The notes beneath the pieces were generated by a model. The model was not told where the DNA came from, ran no database searches, and saw nothing but the letters and a program-made list of their open reading frames with translations. This document shows positions 54,201 to 61,905 of a stretch of 64,000 nucleotides of DNA, in pieces (position 1 is the stretch's first letter; each line of letters opens with the position of its first letter). The DNA comes from Paracrocinitomix sp039939375. GTDB taxonomy: Bacteria; Bacteroidota; Bacteroidia; Flavobacteriales_D; Crocinitomicaceae. Where the stretch lies: assembly GCA_039939375.1 (NCBI GenBank), contig JBDVJO010000011.1, positions 992,001 to 1,056,000 on the forward strand, read 5' to 3'. Position numbers and translations under genes: made by a program.

Positions 54201-54815
54201 CCTAGTTCGCAATATTATTATTTAACTGGGGTAACTGATTTGGGCTGTACGCTTTATGATTCAGTTTTTATTAATGTTACTTATATAGACCCTGCAGATG
54301 TTTATGCCACTGCTACACCTGACTCAATTCCGGAAGGTGGTTCAACAGTTTTAGCAGCATTCCCAGATGTCAACGGCTATAGTTATATATGGTCACCACC
54401 AGTAGGGTTAACGTCACCAACTGGTCAAACAACAACTGCTAGCCCTGATAATGATGCCACTTATCAAGTTACCATTTTTGGAAATGGATGTGAAGCAAAA
54501 ACTCAGGTTTCTGTGACTGTACTTGAATTTATTTGTGGTGATATTTACATATTCGTGCCATCTGGTTTTACGCCAAACGGTGATGGTGAAAATGATGTGG
54601 TTTATGTGAGAGGAGATAATTTACTTGAGATCGATTTCAAAATATTTGACCGTTGGGGAGAAATGGTTTTCTCATCAACAGACCAAGCAGAGGGTTGGGA
54701 CGGAACTTTTAAAGGCGAATTACTAGATCCTGATGTGTACGTTTATCATTTGACAGCAATTTGTTTTGATGGACAAGAATCATTGATAAAAGGAAACATC
54801 TCTCTACTTAGGTAA
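51237..54815 (+). CDS. T9SS type-B cargo: SBBP/PKD adhesin-like protein
   Basis: A 1192-residue secreted protein. After the signal peptide (about 1-22) come an N-terminal domain (FLENKGQWPAHVNF start, about 25-245) and SBBP-like beta-propeller repeats (about 250-740; YIGGTGNDGINY, YFGGTENDACYS, repeated SSTDFPT). One PKD-like domain (about 760-850) and two Ig-like domains follow. It ends with the gliding-motility-associated C-terminal domain (FVPSGFTPNGDGENDV, FKIFDRWGEMVF), the type-B T9SS sorting signal. It is probably placed on the cell surface. A PorP/SprF gene follows directly. Confidence 0.93.
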   Translation: MRIKLGIILFFSCLISIVGISQEIDRPEGIYKFLENKGQWPAHVNFKADVPGGNIWLEQNRIIYQFYQRNDFHSHLGEEKPHFDLEIKEHLVYAKFLNASEHPSIEKKLPSKDYYNFFIGNDESKWASDVKAYHEVTYQNLYDGINLMFFEKEGQLKYEYILSPGADANEIQLAYYGVKGIKKSKSGGLRVIGALGEIMEEKPYAYQIKNGKIVEVACEFVVSNKNEVSFELGDYDSSIELVIDPVLVFATYSGSVTDNFGMTATYAYDGKAYSAGMVFGNAYPAPAPAWNDTPNITVASTGVATTDAFVSKYSADGTTMLWTNFVGGGDNTQGTETVHSLICDTLNNIYMYGVTSSTDFPTMNAYQSAHGGGTPVTFNSTGTNFGTQGTDIYTVKISSDGLNLLGATYIGGTGNDGINYLVTSGNYGSAASYDSLSSNYGDQFRGEIMLDSMNNILIASNTRSTDFPTMNPIQAANAGQQDGVVFKLSADFSSLMWSTYFGGTENDACYSVKIDSSYNVLFAGGTSSTDIPGTTGGLTPAFQGGKCDGFVAKLAPDGQSLTQSTYIGTNQYDQTFFLEIDRWDNVYIVGQTDGVMPIINSAYGIPNSGQYITKIEPDLTTIVYQTLFGNGDGNKDISPSAFLVDVCGNVYVSGWGENILQGANQLNGMPVTTDAFQSTPPNGFDFYLFVLERDAQDILYGSYLGDANAGEHVDGGTSRFDKFGVVYQSVCGGCGGNSTFPTTTDAWSNLNLSSNCNNLVFKFDFELIPDADFQLSSLEGCAPFTLILDNESNDTVNSVWTFPTEAQVISGGVNPELLFTDPGTYEIIISITDTICNLVDTAKKVITVYEELTLDVPTNDTIVCNSYTDELVANSQGAAISFTWSDDINFTNVLNSGPMDSTITINPTQTTTYYVTASNGWPDCDLIDSVVVTFVDGAMELNGPDEMCLGDTLELVANNLIPSVDITYSWAPSTGILATGDSTILVSPPSSQYYYLTGVTDLGCTLYDSVFINVTYIDPADVYATATPDSIPEGGSTVLAAFPDVNGYSYIWSPPVGLTSPTGQTTTASPDNDATYQVTIFGNGCEAKTQVSVTVLEFICGDIYIFVPSGFTPNGDGENDVVYVRGDNLLEIDFKIFDRWGEMVFSSTDQAEGWDGTFKGELLDPDVYVYHLTAICFDGQESLIKGNISLLR

Positions 54816-54816
54816 C

Positions 54817-55821
54817 TTGAAGAAATTAGGATACATACTACTTTTCTTAACGGCGAATTTTACCAATGCGCAGGATATTCATTTCTCTCAATTTGATATG
54901 AGTCCGGTTTATTTAAATCCTGCACTTACAGGGAATCACTCTTGTGATTGGAGATTCACTGCAAATCAAAGAAGTCAGTGGAGATCAGTTTCAAGACCCT
55001 ATAATACAATTGCCATATCTGCTGAAAATAGAGAAGGTTGGATAATTCCAGGGCTTTATCATGCGGTGAATTTATTCCATGATGCTGCCGGAGATGGAAA
55101 TTATAGAACAATTGAGTTTAACATTTCAACGGCCTATCAAATGTACCTAGATAATGACTCGGTGCATTCAGTAACCCCAGGCATTCAATTGGGCGTAAAT
55201 CACAGAAGTATCAACTTTTCATTATTATCTTTTGATAATCAATTTAATGGCTACTATTACGACCCAAGCTTACCTACATTAGAAAATTTCGGAACGAATA
55301 AACGAACCGGTTTTAATATGGCCTTAGGTGCAATTTATGCTTATCGACCGGAATATAGAAAGGAAGTTGTTGCCGGAATTGGTTGGTTCAATATTCCACA
55401 AATTAAGCAAAGTTTTTACGGTGACGATTTGATTAAAAGAGATAGAAGAGTGGTGATACACGCAAAAGCCAATTATCCCTTGAATTTTGAATGGGATATT
55501 CAGCCAGCATTGTTCATGCAGTTTCAAGGCGATTATAAAGAAATCGTTTTTGGATCTAACGCTAGATATCTAATTAAAGATAGAAGAGGAGAGCTTTTGG
55601 CGCCTTACGCGGGAGTTTGGTTTAGAAATAAGGATGCTGCATATCTAACTGTTGGGTTGTATTATAATAAATGGAAAGCCGGAATTTCGTATGATGTCAA
55701 CTTCTCAAAATTAACACCAGCCTCTAATCTTAGAGGTGGACTGGAATTTTCATTACAATATGTACTTTGCGTCTTTAAACCAAAAGATATTAAACACAGA
55801 ATTTGTCCAGACTACCTATGA
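54817..55821 (+). CDS. PorP/SprF family T9SS membrane protein
   Basis: A 334-residue outer-membrane protein of the PorP/SprF family. A signal peptide (1-18, ending NAQ) is followed by DIHFSQFDMSPVYLNPALTGN, the typical start, and a barrel of about 14 strands. Such proteins anchor or accept a specific type-B cargo, here probably the upstream gene product. The start is TTG, one base after the cargo stop. The end overlaps the OmpA-like gene by 4 bases. Confidence 0.93.
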   Translation: MKKLGYILLFLTANFTNAQDIHFSQFDMSPVYLNPALTGNHSCDWRFTANQRSQWRSVSRPYNTIAISAENREGWIIPGLYHAVNLFHDAAGDGNYRTIEFNISTAYQMYLDNDSVHSVTPGIQLGVNHRSINFSLLSFDNQFNGYYYDPSLPTLENFGTNKRTGFNMALGAIYAYRPEYRKEVVAGIGWFNIPQIKQSFYGDDLIKRDRRVVIHAKANYPLNFEWDIQPALFMQFQGDYKEIVFGSNARYLIKDRRGELLAPYAGVWFRNKDAAYLTVGLYYNKWKAGISYDVNFSKLTPASNLRGGLEFSLQYVLCVFKPKDIKHRICPDYL

Positions 55822-58091
55822 TCAAATGTAATTTTCAGTTCAGGAGATTTTTGCTTTTAGGAATTCTCATTTTATTGTCTACTTCAAAGTTGAATGCGCA
55901 ATCGTACACTCAGCTCATGGGGTTTGCGGATAAAAAAATGATTGAAGGAGATTATTATTACGCCATCCAATATTACAAGAAAGCCATGCAAATTGACTCC
56001 AACAATGTTGAAGTGAATTGGAAATATGCTGAAGCGTTAAGACGTTATAAGGATTACCCTAAGGCAGAATATTATTATAAAAAAGTCTACCAAAAAGAAG
56101 ATGCTAAAATCTATCCGCGCAGCATATTTTGGTTGGCATCCATGCAACATTATAATGGGAAGTATGAGGAATCGTTAAAAAACTGGAAGTTATGTAAAAA
56201 GGTATTTAAAAAGCAAAAGAAAAGCTATGAATACAAAAAGAGTCAAGCAGAAATTAAAAGTTGTTTATGGGCACAAAAAGCAATTCTAGATACATCTGAT
56301 TATGTCCTTTCACAGTTAGATAAACCAGTCAATTCAAAGGATACTGAACTAGCACCATTTCTTCATGGTGGAAAATTATACTTTACTTCGTTAAAAGCAG
56401 ATTCTATCAATTTTATTGAGGAAGTGTATACTGAAGATTATTCGCTTCAAATCTATTCAGTAGAAGAGCAAGATAGCATGTTTCAGAATTTATCAAGAGT
56501 AAATGATGTTTACCTGAAAGGCGCGAATTCTGCGAATGGTTCATTTAGTCAAGACGGAAAACGATTTTATTTTTCTCGTTGCAATCAACGTTTTGAATGC
56601 AAAATTTTTGTGGCTAAGGTAGAGGGAGACCGTTTTACAGATATAGATAGTTTAGGTGATATTATCAATGAACCTGGAAAAATCACAACTATGCCTCATA
56701 TCACGACAATTGACGGAAAAGAATATTTGTTTTTCGCTTCCAATCGGAAGAAAACCCAGGGTGGTTTAGATATTTGGTATTCAGCTTTAAGAAACGAAAA
56801 CCAATATGGAAAGCCGCGAAACTTAGGTAGAGGAGTGAATTCTATAGATGATGATATTTCCCCTTTTTATGATACCCTTGAGAATAAACTGTATTTCAGT
56901 TCTTCATATCATCCTGGTTTTGGAGGGCATGATTTGTTTTACGCCCAAGATGTTAATAAACAAATGCGTTTTATGAAGGCCTATAACATGGGAATCCCTT
57001 TTAATACGTCACAAAATGACACGTATTTGGTTAAGGATACTGAAAAAGAAAAGTTTTATTGGTCATCAAACAGAATAGGAGTTGAATATGCAAAGAATCC
57101 TACTTGTTGTAATGACATATTTTCAGCAGCACTTCCAAAAATTATTGAGCCACCTTCAAGGTTTGAGTCCTTGGCTGATTTGAATAAAAAGTTGCCTGTC
57201 AAACTGTATTTTCATAATGACGAGCCAAATCCAAGAACGCGAGATTCTGTATCAACCATTGATTACATGAAGTCGTATGATGAATACCTTAAACTAAAAC
57301 CAGACTATTACAAACAATACTCTCAAGGCCTAGATGGAGATGCTGCTGAAGATGCTAAAGAAGATATTGAAGATTTTTTCGTAGAATATGTTGAGCAAGG
57401 TGTTCTGGATCTTCAAGAATTTCTGAGGCTGCTAATTATTGAGCTGGATAAGGGATTTGAAATAGAAGTAACCGTAAAGGGATTTGCCTCCCCTTTAGCA
57501 AAAACAGACTACAATATTTGGTTAACCAAAAGAAGGATTAACAGTTTGATGAAGTATTTGAATACTTATCAAAACGGTGTTTTGAGACCTTACTTAACAA
57601 GTACGGCTGCGAATGGCGGAAGTCTATCTTTTGTTAAGATTCCGTTTGGGGAATACACTGCAGATCAATTGATTTCGGACAACCCCAATGATGCTAAGAA
57701 TTCTGTTTACTCTAGAAAAGCCGCGCTTGAAAGAAAAATTGAGATCCAATCTGTTAGCCTAGTGACGAAAGATTCTGCTTATGCGAAAATGTATTTTGAC
57801 AAAGAAGCACATGATTTTGGAGATTCGGAACAAGGCGATATCTTGACCTATGAATATAACTTTAAAAATACGGGAGATGAGGTGCTTGAAATAGGTGAAA
57901 TTACGGCAGATTGTGAATGCCTTACTTGGGAATTGACAAAGCATGTTTTTCAGCCAGGTGACAGTGGTAAAATATTGGTGTCTTGGAATACTGCAGCTAA
58001 ATCTGGAATCACCTTTTCTCGAATCACGATTAACTCCAATATTAAAGGCGGTAAAAAGGAGTTAACCCTTACTTCAGAAATTTCTCAATAA
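55818..58091 (+). CDS. PorE-like protein: TPR, PD40, OmpA and DUF1573
   Basis: A 757-residue envelope protein. A signal peptide (about 1-28, KLNAQ end) is followed by TPR repeats (about 33-130, GDYYYAIQYYKKAMQID), PD40-like propeller segments (about 180-410) and an OmpA-like domain (about 530-645, with DYNIWLTKRRINSLMKYL). A C-terminal DUF1573 domain (about 655-757; DFGDSEQGDILTYEYNFKNTGDE, CECLTW) closes it. The first three fit PorE-like proteins that tie T9SS cargo to peptidoglycan; the trailing DUF1573 is less usual. A start at 55803 is also open, but ATG 55818 gives the ATGA overlap and a cleaner signal. Confidence 0.88.
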   Translation: MIKCNFQFRRFLLLGILILLSTSKLNAQSYTQLMGFADKKMIEGDYYYAIQYYKKAMQIDSNNVEVNWKYAEALRRYKDYPKAEYYYKKVYQKEDAKIYPRSIFWLASMQHYNGKYEESLKNWKLCKKVFKKQKKSYEYKKSQAEIKSCLWAQKAILDTSDYVLSQLDKPVNSKDTELAPFLHGGKLYFTSLKADSINFIEEVYTEDYSLQIYSVEEQDSMFQNLSRVNDVYLKGANSANGSFSQDGKRFYFSRCNQRFECKIFVAKVEGDRFTDIDSLGDIINEPGKITTMPHITTIDGKEYLFFASNRKKTQGGLDIWYSALRNENQYGKPRNLGRGVNSIDDDISPFYDTLENKLYFSSSYHPGFGGHDLFYAQDVNKQMRFMKAYNMGIPFNTSQNDTYLVKDTEKEKFYWSSNRIGVEYAKNPTCCNDIFSAALPKIIEPPSRFESLADLNKKLPVKLYFHNDEPNPRTRDSVSTIDYMKSYDEYLKLKPDYYKQYSQGLDGDAAEDAKEDIEDFFVEYVEQGVLDLQEFLRLLIIELDKGFEIEVTVKGFASPLAKTDYNIWLTKRRINSLMKYLNTYQNGVLRPYLTSTAANGGSLSFVKIPFGEYTADQLISDNPNDAKNSVYSRKAALERKIEIQSVSLVTKDSAYAKMYFDKEAHDFGDSEQGDILTYEYNFKNTGDEVLEIGEITADCECLTWELTKHVFQPGDSGKILVSWNTAAKSGITFSRITINSNIKGGKKELTLTSEISQ

Positions 58092-58106
58092 CTGCAGTTA
58101 AATACT

Positions 58107-58114
58107 TATTTTTG
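58107..58114 (+). promoter_or_regulatory. Candidate -7 element for CotH gene
   Basis: TATTTTTG fits TAnnTTTG exactly, 10 bases before the ATG of the CotH gene. No clear -33 partner. Confidence 0.35.
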
Positions 58115-58124
58115 CCGATTCTAA

Positions 58125-61112
58125 ATGCGTTATTTTTTACTTAGCATATTAATTGTTGCTTTTTGCTCTTGTGGTAAAAATGAGTCTGTGAACACTGTCA
58201 GTGGAACAGCCCTTTCAGGTGAATCTTTTATTTGTGATGCCGAAAAAATTAAGGACGTGGATGGTGAAGCAGTGTTTGAAACTTCGAGTGAAAACATTTT
58301 TGCCAATAATGCTAGTTTTCAAACTGATGAGGTTTCTAAGAGTGGAAAATATGCTGTTAAACTAACTGAAGAGAATCAATATGGATTTGGAGTTAATTTA
58401 ACCAATTTAAAGGCAGGGAATTTTTTAAGGGCAACAGTTTGGCAAAAGCAAGGAATCCAAAACGGAACATTGATAGCATCTATGAGTGGACAAGATGTTG
58501 TTTTTAGTTCTAGAACGTATTATGATAAATGTAAAGTAAAAGAGGGCGACTGGGTAAAGCACAGTTTGTCTGTTATTGTAACACCTGGAATTTCAGAGGC
58601 AAGTTTGTATGTGTTTAGTGGTGGTAAAACAACTTATTTTGATGATTTAGAAGTAGAGCTTTTTGAGACTGTTCCGCAAAATGAATACAAGGATCAGGTT
58701 AATATCAATCTTCAAAGTAAAGCGAGTAAAAAAATTCTGGGATTTATCAACGAAGCCGCTCAAGGCCAGGTAATATTAGATAGGCATAAAAAGTACGTTA
58801 AAGGAGCATTTCAGTCTGATAGCAATACGTATAAAATGAAATTAAAATTGAAGGGTGATTGGACTGATCATTTAACCTCAGGTAAAATTTCATGTCGAAT
58901 CAAAATGAAAGGGGAGGGAATTTACAAGCACAAAAAAACTTTTTCGTTACATCATCCTTCAACCAGAAATTACATAGACGAATGGTTGGTGCATAAAATT
59001 GCCGAGCAGGAAGATGTGTTGACGACTACTTATGATTTTACAAATGTAAAAGTAAACGGGGTCAATTTTGGCTTGTATGCTATGGAAGAGCATTTTGAAA
59101 AACAGTTATTAGAGTCAAGAAACAGAAGAGAAGGTCCGATATTAAAATTTGATGAGACTGGCATGTGGAATTTAATCTATGAGCAATCTAAAAAAGAAAC
59201 AGCTTATAATTTGCCCTATTATGAGGCGAGTGTAATTTCAGTTTTTAAGAAAGGAAAAACATTCAAAAGTCCGGATCTACTTAACGGCTTTTTAGAAGGG
59301 AGTAAGTTGCTTCAACTATATAAAGACGGGTATTTAAATATTGAAGAGATCTTTGATTTAGATCAGATGGCTAAATTTCATGTGATTTTAGATATAACTT
59401 CTGGAAATCATGCTGTAGAATGGCATAATAGAAGGTTTTATTACAATCCAGTAACTCAAAAATTAGAACATATATTATATGATGTGATGCCTTTTGATGT
59501 TGAGGGCAGTAAAGAGTTTCTTCATCAACGACAGTTTGAAGGTTTTAGAAGAACTCCAACAGGATCGTTAGATTTCCCATTCATATTAAGTGAAGAATAT
59601 CAACAATTGTACTTAACTCATCTTGAAAGAATGACAGCTCCAGCTTATTGGGATTCTTTGTATGCCACCTATCAAGACGAAATATTGGAAATTGAAGCTG
59701 CTATTCAAGTTGAGGTGCCAGATTACAAATTTGAAGGAGGTAAATATGTGGAGATAGCAAGTTATTTAAGAGATAACAAACAAGATTTAATGGTTGAATG
59801 GGATGAAATTCAAGCAAAATACTCATCTACTGAAGAATGGATTGTTCCGGATGATTTCAAAAATGTTCCTGATTCTTTAGTGATATCAGGAATCTCTTTA
59901 AACGCTTATTTAGAAGAAGATTCTGCAGTGATTGGATACCCAGTGAGATTAGAAAATTATCATTATACGGCTATCGAAATCTGTGGATATGAAAGAGAAA
60001 ATTGGCCAGGTCAAGTCTTTGAGCTCAATGAAAAAATACAACTGTCAGCATTTAATACAGCGGCTAGTTCAGGTGAATTGTTGCTGGATTTCAAACCAAC
60101 CAGATTGTTCTTTATCGCAAAAAATAGAGGTGATCGTTATTTTGAGACGAAGGTGATTGAATATCCTAAACCGGAAGGAGTAACTAGCAGAATGAATTTG
60201 GGAGCTCAGGAAAACTGGAAAAAGTATTGCAATTTTAATGGAAATAGAGCCGTGCTCAAGTCGGGAGAGATTTCAGAATTAATTTGCTTTCCAAAAAATA
60301 TAAATGTTGTGATACCTCAGGGTTGCCAGTTAGATTTAGTAAAAGGTGGAGGAATTGTAGTTCAAAAAAGTTTAGATGTTAACGGAACGCAGAATGCTCC
60401 GGTTACCATTAATTCATCCGATTCTTCTTCAGTCGGTATTACGGTTTTGGAAGCAGATTATGTAAAGATTAATCATCTTCACGCAAATGGTTTAAGTAAC
60501 CTCGGTTATAAAGCTTGGCAATTAACAGGAGCCATTTCAATTTATGAAAGCCCAACAACAATTAATGGCTTAAAAATAGATAATGCGCCTTGCGAAGATG
60601 CTTTAAATATTATCAGATCAGAATTTAATATCCAGAATCTAGAAATATCTAACTGCGCCTCTGACGCTTTTGATGCTGACTTTTGTACAGGGAAACTATC
60701 TGGAGCGTTATTTAGAAATTCAGGAAATGACTGCATAGATTTCTCAGGATCAATTGTAGATATTGAAAATGTTGAGGTATACAATTGTGGTGATAAAGGA
60801 GTGTCAGGAGGAGAAGGGTCAACTCTGTCATTGTTTAATATTTACATTGAAGGAGCGGTGACCGGAATTGCCTCTAAAGATCAATCAGAAATAAAGGCTG
60901 AGCAGATTGCTATTAAAAATGCGGAATATAACGTAATGGTGTTTCAAAAAAAGCCAGAATACGGTGGGGCATTTATCATTCTAAAAAATGTGAACTTTAC
61001 AGTGGATTATAAAAGTTGCGTAATTGATTTGGGTTCTTACATTAACCTAGAGAATGAAGTGTTTCGTGGGCAAGAGAAAATTGATGTCGATAAATTGTAC
61101 GAACGATTTTAA
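58125..61112 (+). CDS. CotH kinase-family lipoprotein with beta-helix
   Basis: A 995-residue lipoprotein (lipobox FCSC, Cys16). A carbohydrate-binding-like beta domain (about 25-180) precedes the CotH domain (about 215-505), with KMKGEGIYKHKKTFSL, YAMEEHFEKQLLESR and EWHNRRFYYNP. After a linker comes a right-handed parallel beta-helix (about 720-960). CotH proteins are atypical protein kinases in spore formers; in Bacteroidetes their role is not known. The gene follows the T9SS trio by 33 bases and may be co-expressed or use its own promoter. Confidence 0.88.
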   Translation: MRYFLLSILIVAFCSCGKNESVNTVSGTALSGESFICDAEKIKDVDGEAVFETSSENIFANNASFQTDEVSKSGKYAVKLTEENQYGFGVNLTNLKAGNFLRATVWQKQGIQNGTLIASMSGQDVVFSSRTYYDKCKVKEGDWVKHSLSVIVTPGISEASLYVFSGGKTTYFDDLEVELFETVPQNEYKDQVNINLQSKASKKILGFINEAAQGQVILDRHKKYVKGAFQSDSNTYKMKLKLKGDWTDHLTSGKISCRIKMKGEGIYKHKKTFSLHHPSTRNYIDEWLVHKIAEQEDVLTTTYDFTNVKVNGVNFGLYAMEEHFEKQLLESRNRREGPILKFDETGMWNLIYEQSKKETAYNLPYYEASVISVFKKGKTFKSPDLLNGFLEGSKLLQLYKDGYLNIEEIFDLDQMAKFHVILDITSGNHAVEWHNRRFYYNPVTQKLEHILYDVMPFDVEGSKEFLHQRQFEGFRRTPTGSLDFPFILSEEYQQLYLTHLERMTAPAYWDSLYATYQDEILEIEAAIQVEVPDYKFEGGKYVEIASYLRDNKQDLMVEWDEIQAKYSSTEEWIVPDDFKNVPDSLVISGISLNAYLEEDSAVIGYPVRLENYHYTAIEICGYERENWPGQVFELNEKIQLSAFNTAASSGELLLDFKPTRLFFIAKNRGDRYFETKVIEYPKPEGVTSRMNLGAQENWKKYCNFNGNRAVLKSGEISELICFPKNINVVIPQGCQLDLVKGGGIVVQKSLDVNGTQNAPVTINSSDSSSVGITVLEADYVKINHLHANGLSNLGYKAWQLTGAISIYESPTTINGLKIDNAPCEDALNIIRSEFNIQNLEISNCASDAFDADFCTGKLSGALFRNSGNDCIDFSGSIVDIENVEVYNCGDKGVSGGEGSTLSLFNIYIEGAVTGIASKDQSEIKAEQIAIKNAEYNVMVFQKKPEYGGAFIILKNVNFTVDYKSCVIDLGSYINLENEVFRGQEKIDVDKLYERF

Positions 61113-61119
61113 ACGAAAA

Positions 61120-61150
61120 AACCGCTTGACTCAGTCAAGCGGTTTTTTTT
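61120..61150. terminator. Bidirectional terminator CotH / DUF4920
   Basis: An 11-bp stem AACCGCTTGAC (61120-61130) / GTCAAGCGGTT (61134-61144) with TCA loop, A tract before and T tract after. Confidence 0.93.
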
Positions 61151-61170
61151 AATCTTTTATGTACTTGAGA

Positions 61171-61758
61171 TTATTTCCCAACTAAAATAGATTCACATTC
61201 AAAAGATGCTTCAATTTTGTCTTCAGTAATGGCATCATATTCAGATTGAGCAACTTCTTCTCCAGCCTCTTTTGCATCATCTAAAAGGTGCTTTTGAAAA
61301 TCAACTGTTACCGTGTCCATAACTAAAGAACCGTAAAGAATTGCTTCTGTTCCTGAAGCCGTTTCAGTTGGGATTCCGAAATGATCTTTAAAGAAAACAC
61401 GAACATCATTGTCTTTGCTGTCTTTAAAAGTAATCCAACATCCAGCTTTTTTACAAACTTCATTTATTGTAACTGCAACTTTATCGTTAAATGCTCCTGT
61501 TTCTTCAAATTGAGCAAACATTTCATCTGAAGAAACTGCATTTTCTGCAGTGATTTCAGAATATCCAAAAAGTGTATAGTCTCCAGCTTCAACCCCATCA
61601 AAAGCTAATGTATTTTCTTCAACAACTTCTTCGTTTACAACTTCTATTGAGTCAGTAGCAGGAGCGTCAGTAGTTTCATCAGTTGTTTCTGCGTCCGAAC
61701 CACAAGATATCATTGCAAGTGGTAGAGCGAACAATCCTAAGGCATATTTCATTTTCAT
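61171..61758 (-). CDS. DUF4920 lipoprotein
   Basis: A 195-residue lipoprotein (lipobox AMISCG, Cys19 from ATG 61758). An acidic Thr/Glu/Asp linker of ~30 residues leads to a compact beta domain with KKAGCWITFKD and VFFKDHFGIPTE, the mark of DUF4920. The two Cys of CKKAGC could bind metal or form a disulfide; the role is not known. Frame is open to 61788, but the signal peptide starts at 61758 (or 61752). It has a good promoter. Confidence 0.85.
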   Translation of the reverse strand: MKMKYALGLFALPLAMISCGSDAETTDETTDAPATDSIEVVNEEVVEENTLAFDGVEAGDYTLFGYSEITAENAVSSDEMFAQFEETGAFNDKVAVTINEVCKKAGCWITFKDSKDNDVRVFFKDHFGIPTETASGTEAILYGSLVMDTVTVDFQKHLLDDAKEAGEEVAQSEYDAITEDKIEASFECESILVGK

Positions 61759-61775
61759 AATATTTAAATTTTTGG

Positions 61776-61808
61776 CAAAATTAGTCAATAATCTATTTTT
61801 CCTACAAA
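61776..61808 (-). promoter_or_regulatory. Promoter of DUF4920 gene
   Basis: On the minus strand, TTTG (61808-61805), 21 bases, then TAATTTTG (61783-61776): a full match to the Bacteroidetes -33/-7 promoter, 17 bases before the ATG. Confidence 0.65.
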
Positions 61809-61847
61809 CTTATCAAGTAAATCTTGCGTTATCTAAGTGTAACAGGC

Positions 61848-61878
61848 TTGGATTATGTTAAAAAAAGATGTAATTTTA
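61848..61878 (+). promoter_or_regulatory. Probable promoter of T9SS type-A gene
   Basis: TTG (61848-61850), 20 bases, then TAATTTTA (61871-61878; one mismatch from TAnnTTTG), 27 bases before the ATG. Confidence 0.4.
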
Positions 61879-61905
61879 GCCGTTCTTAAAATTAAAATAA
61901 CAATT

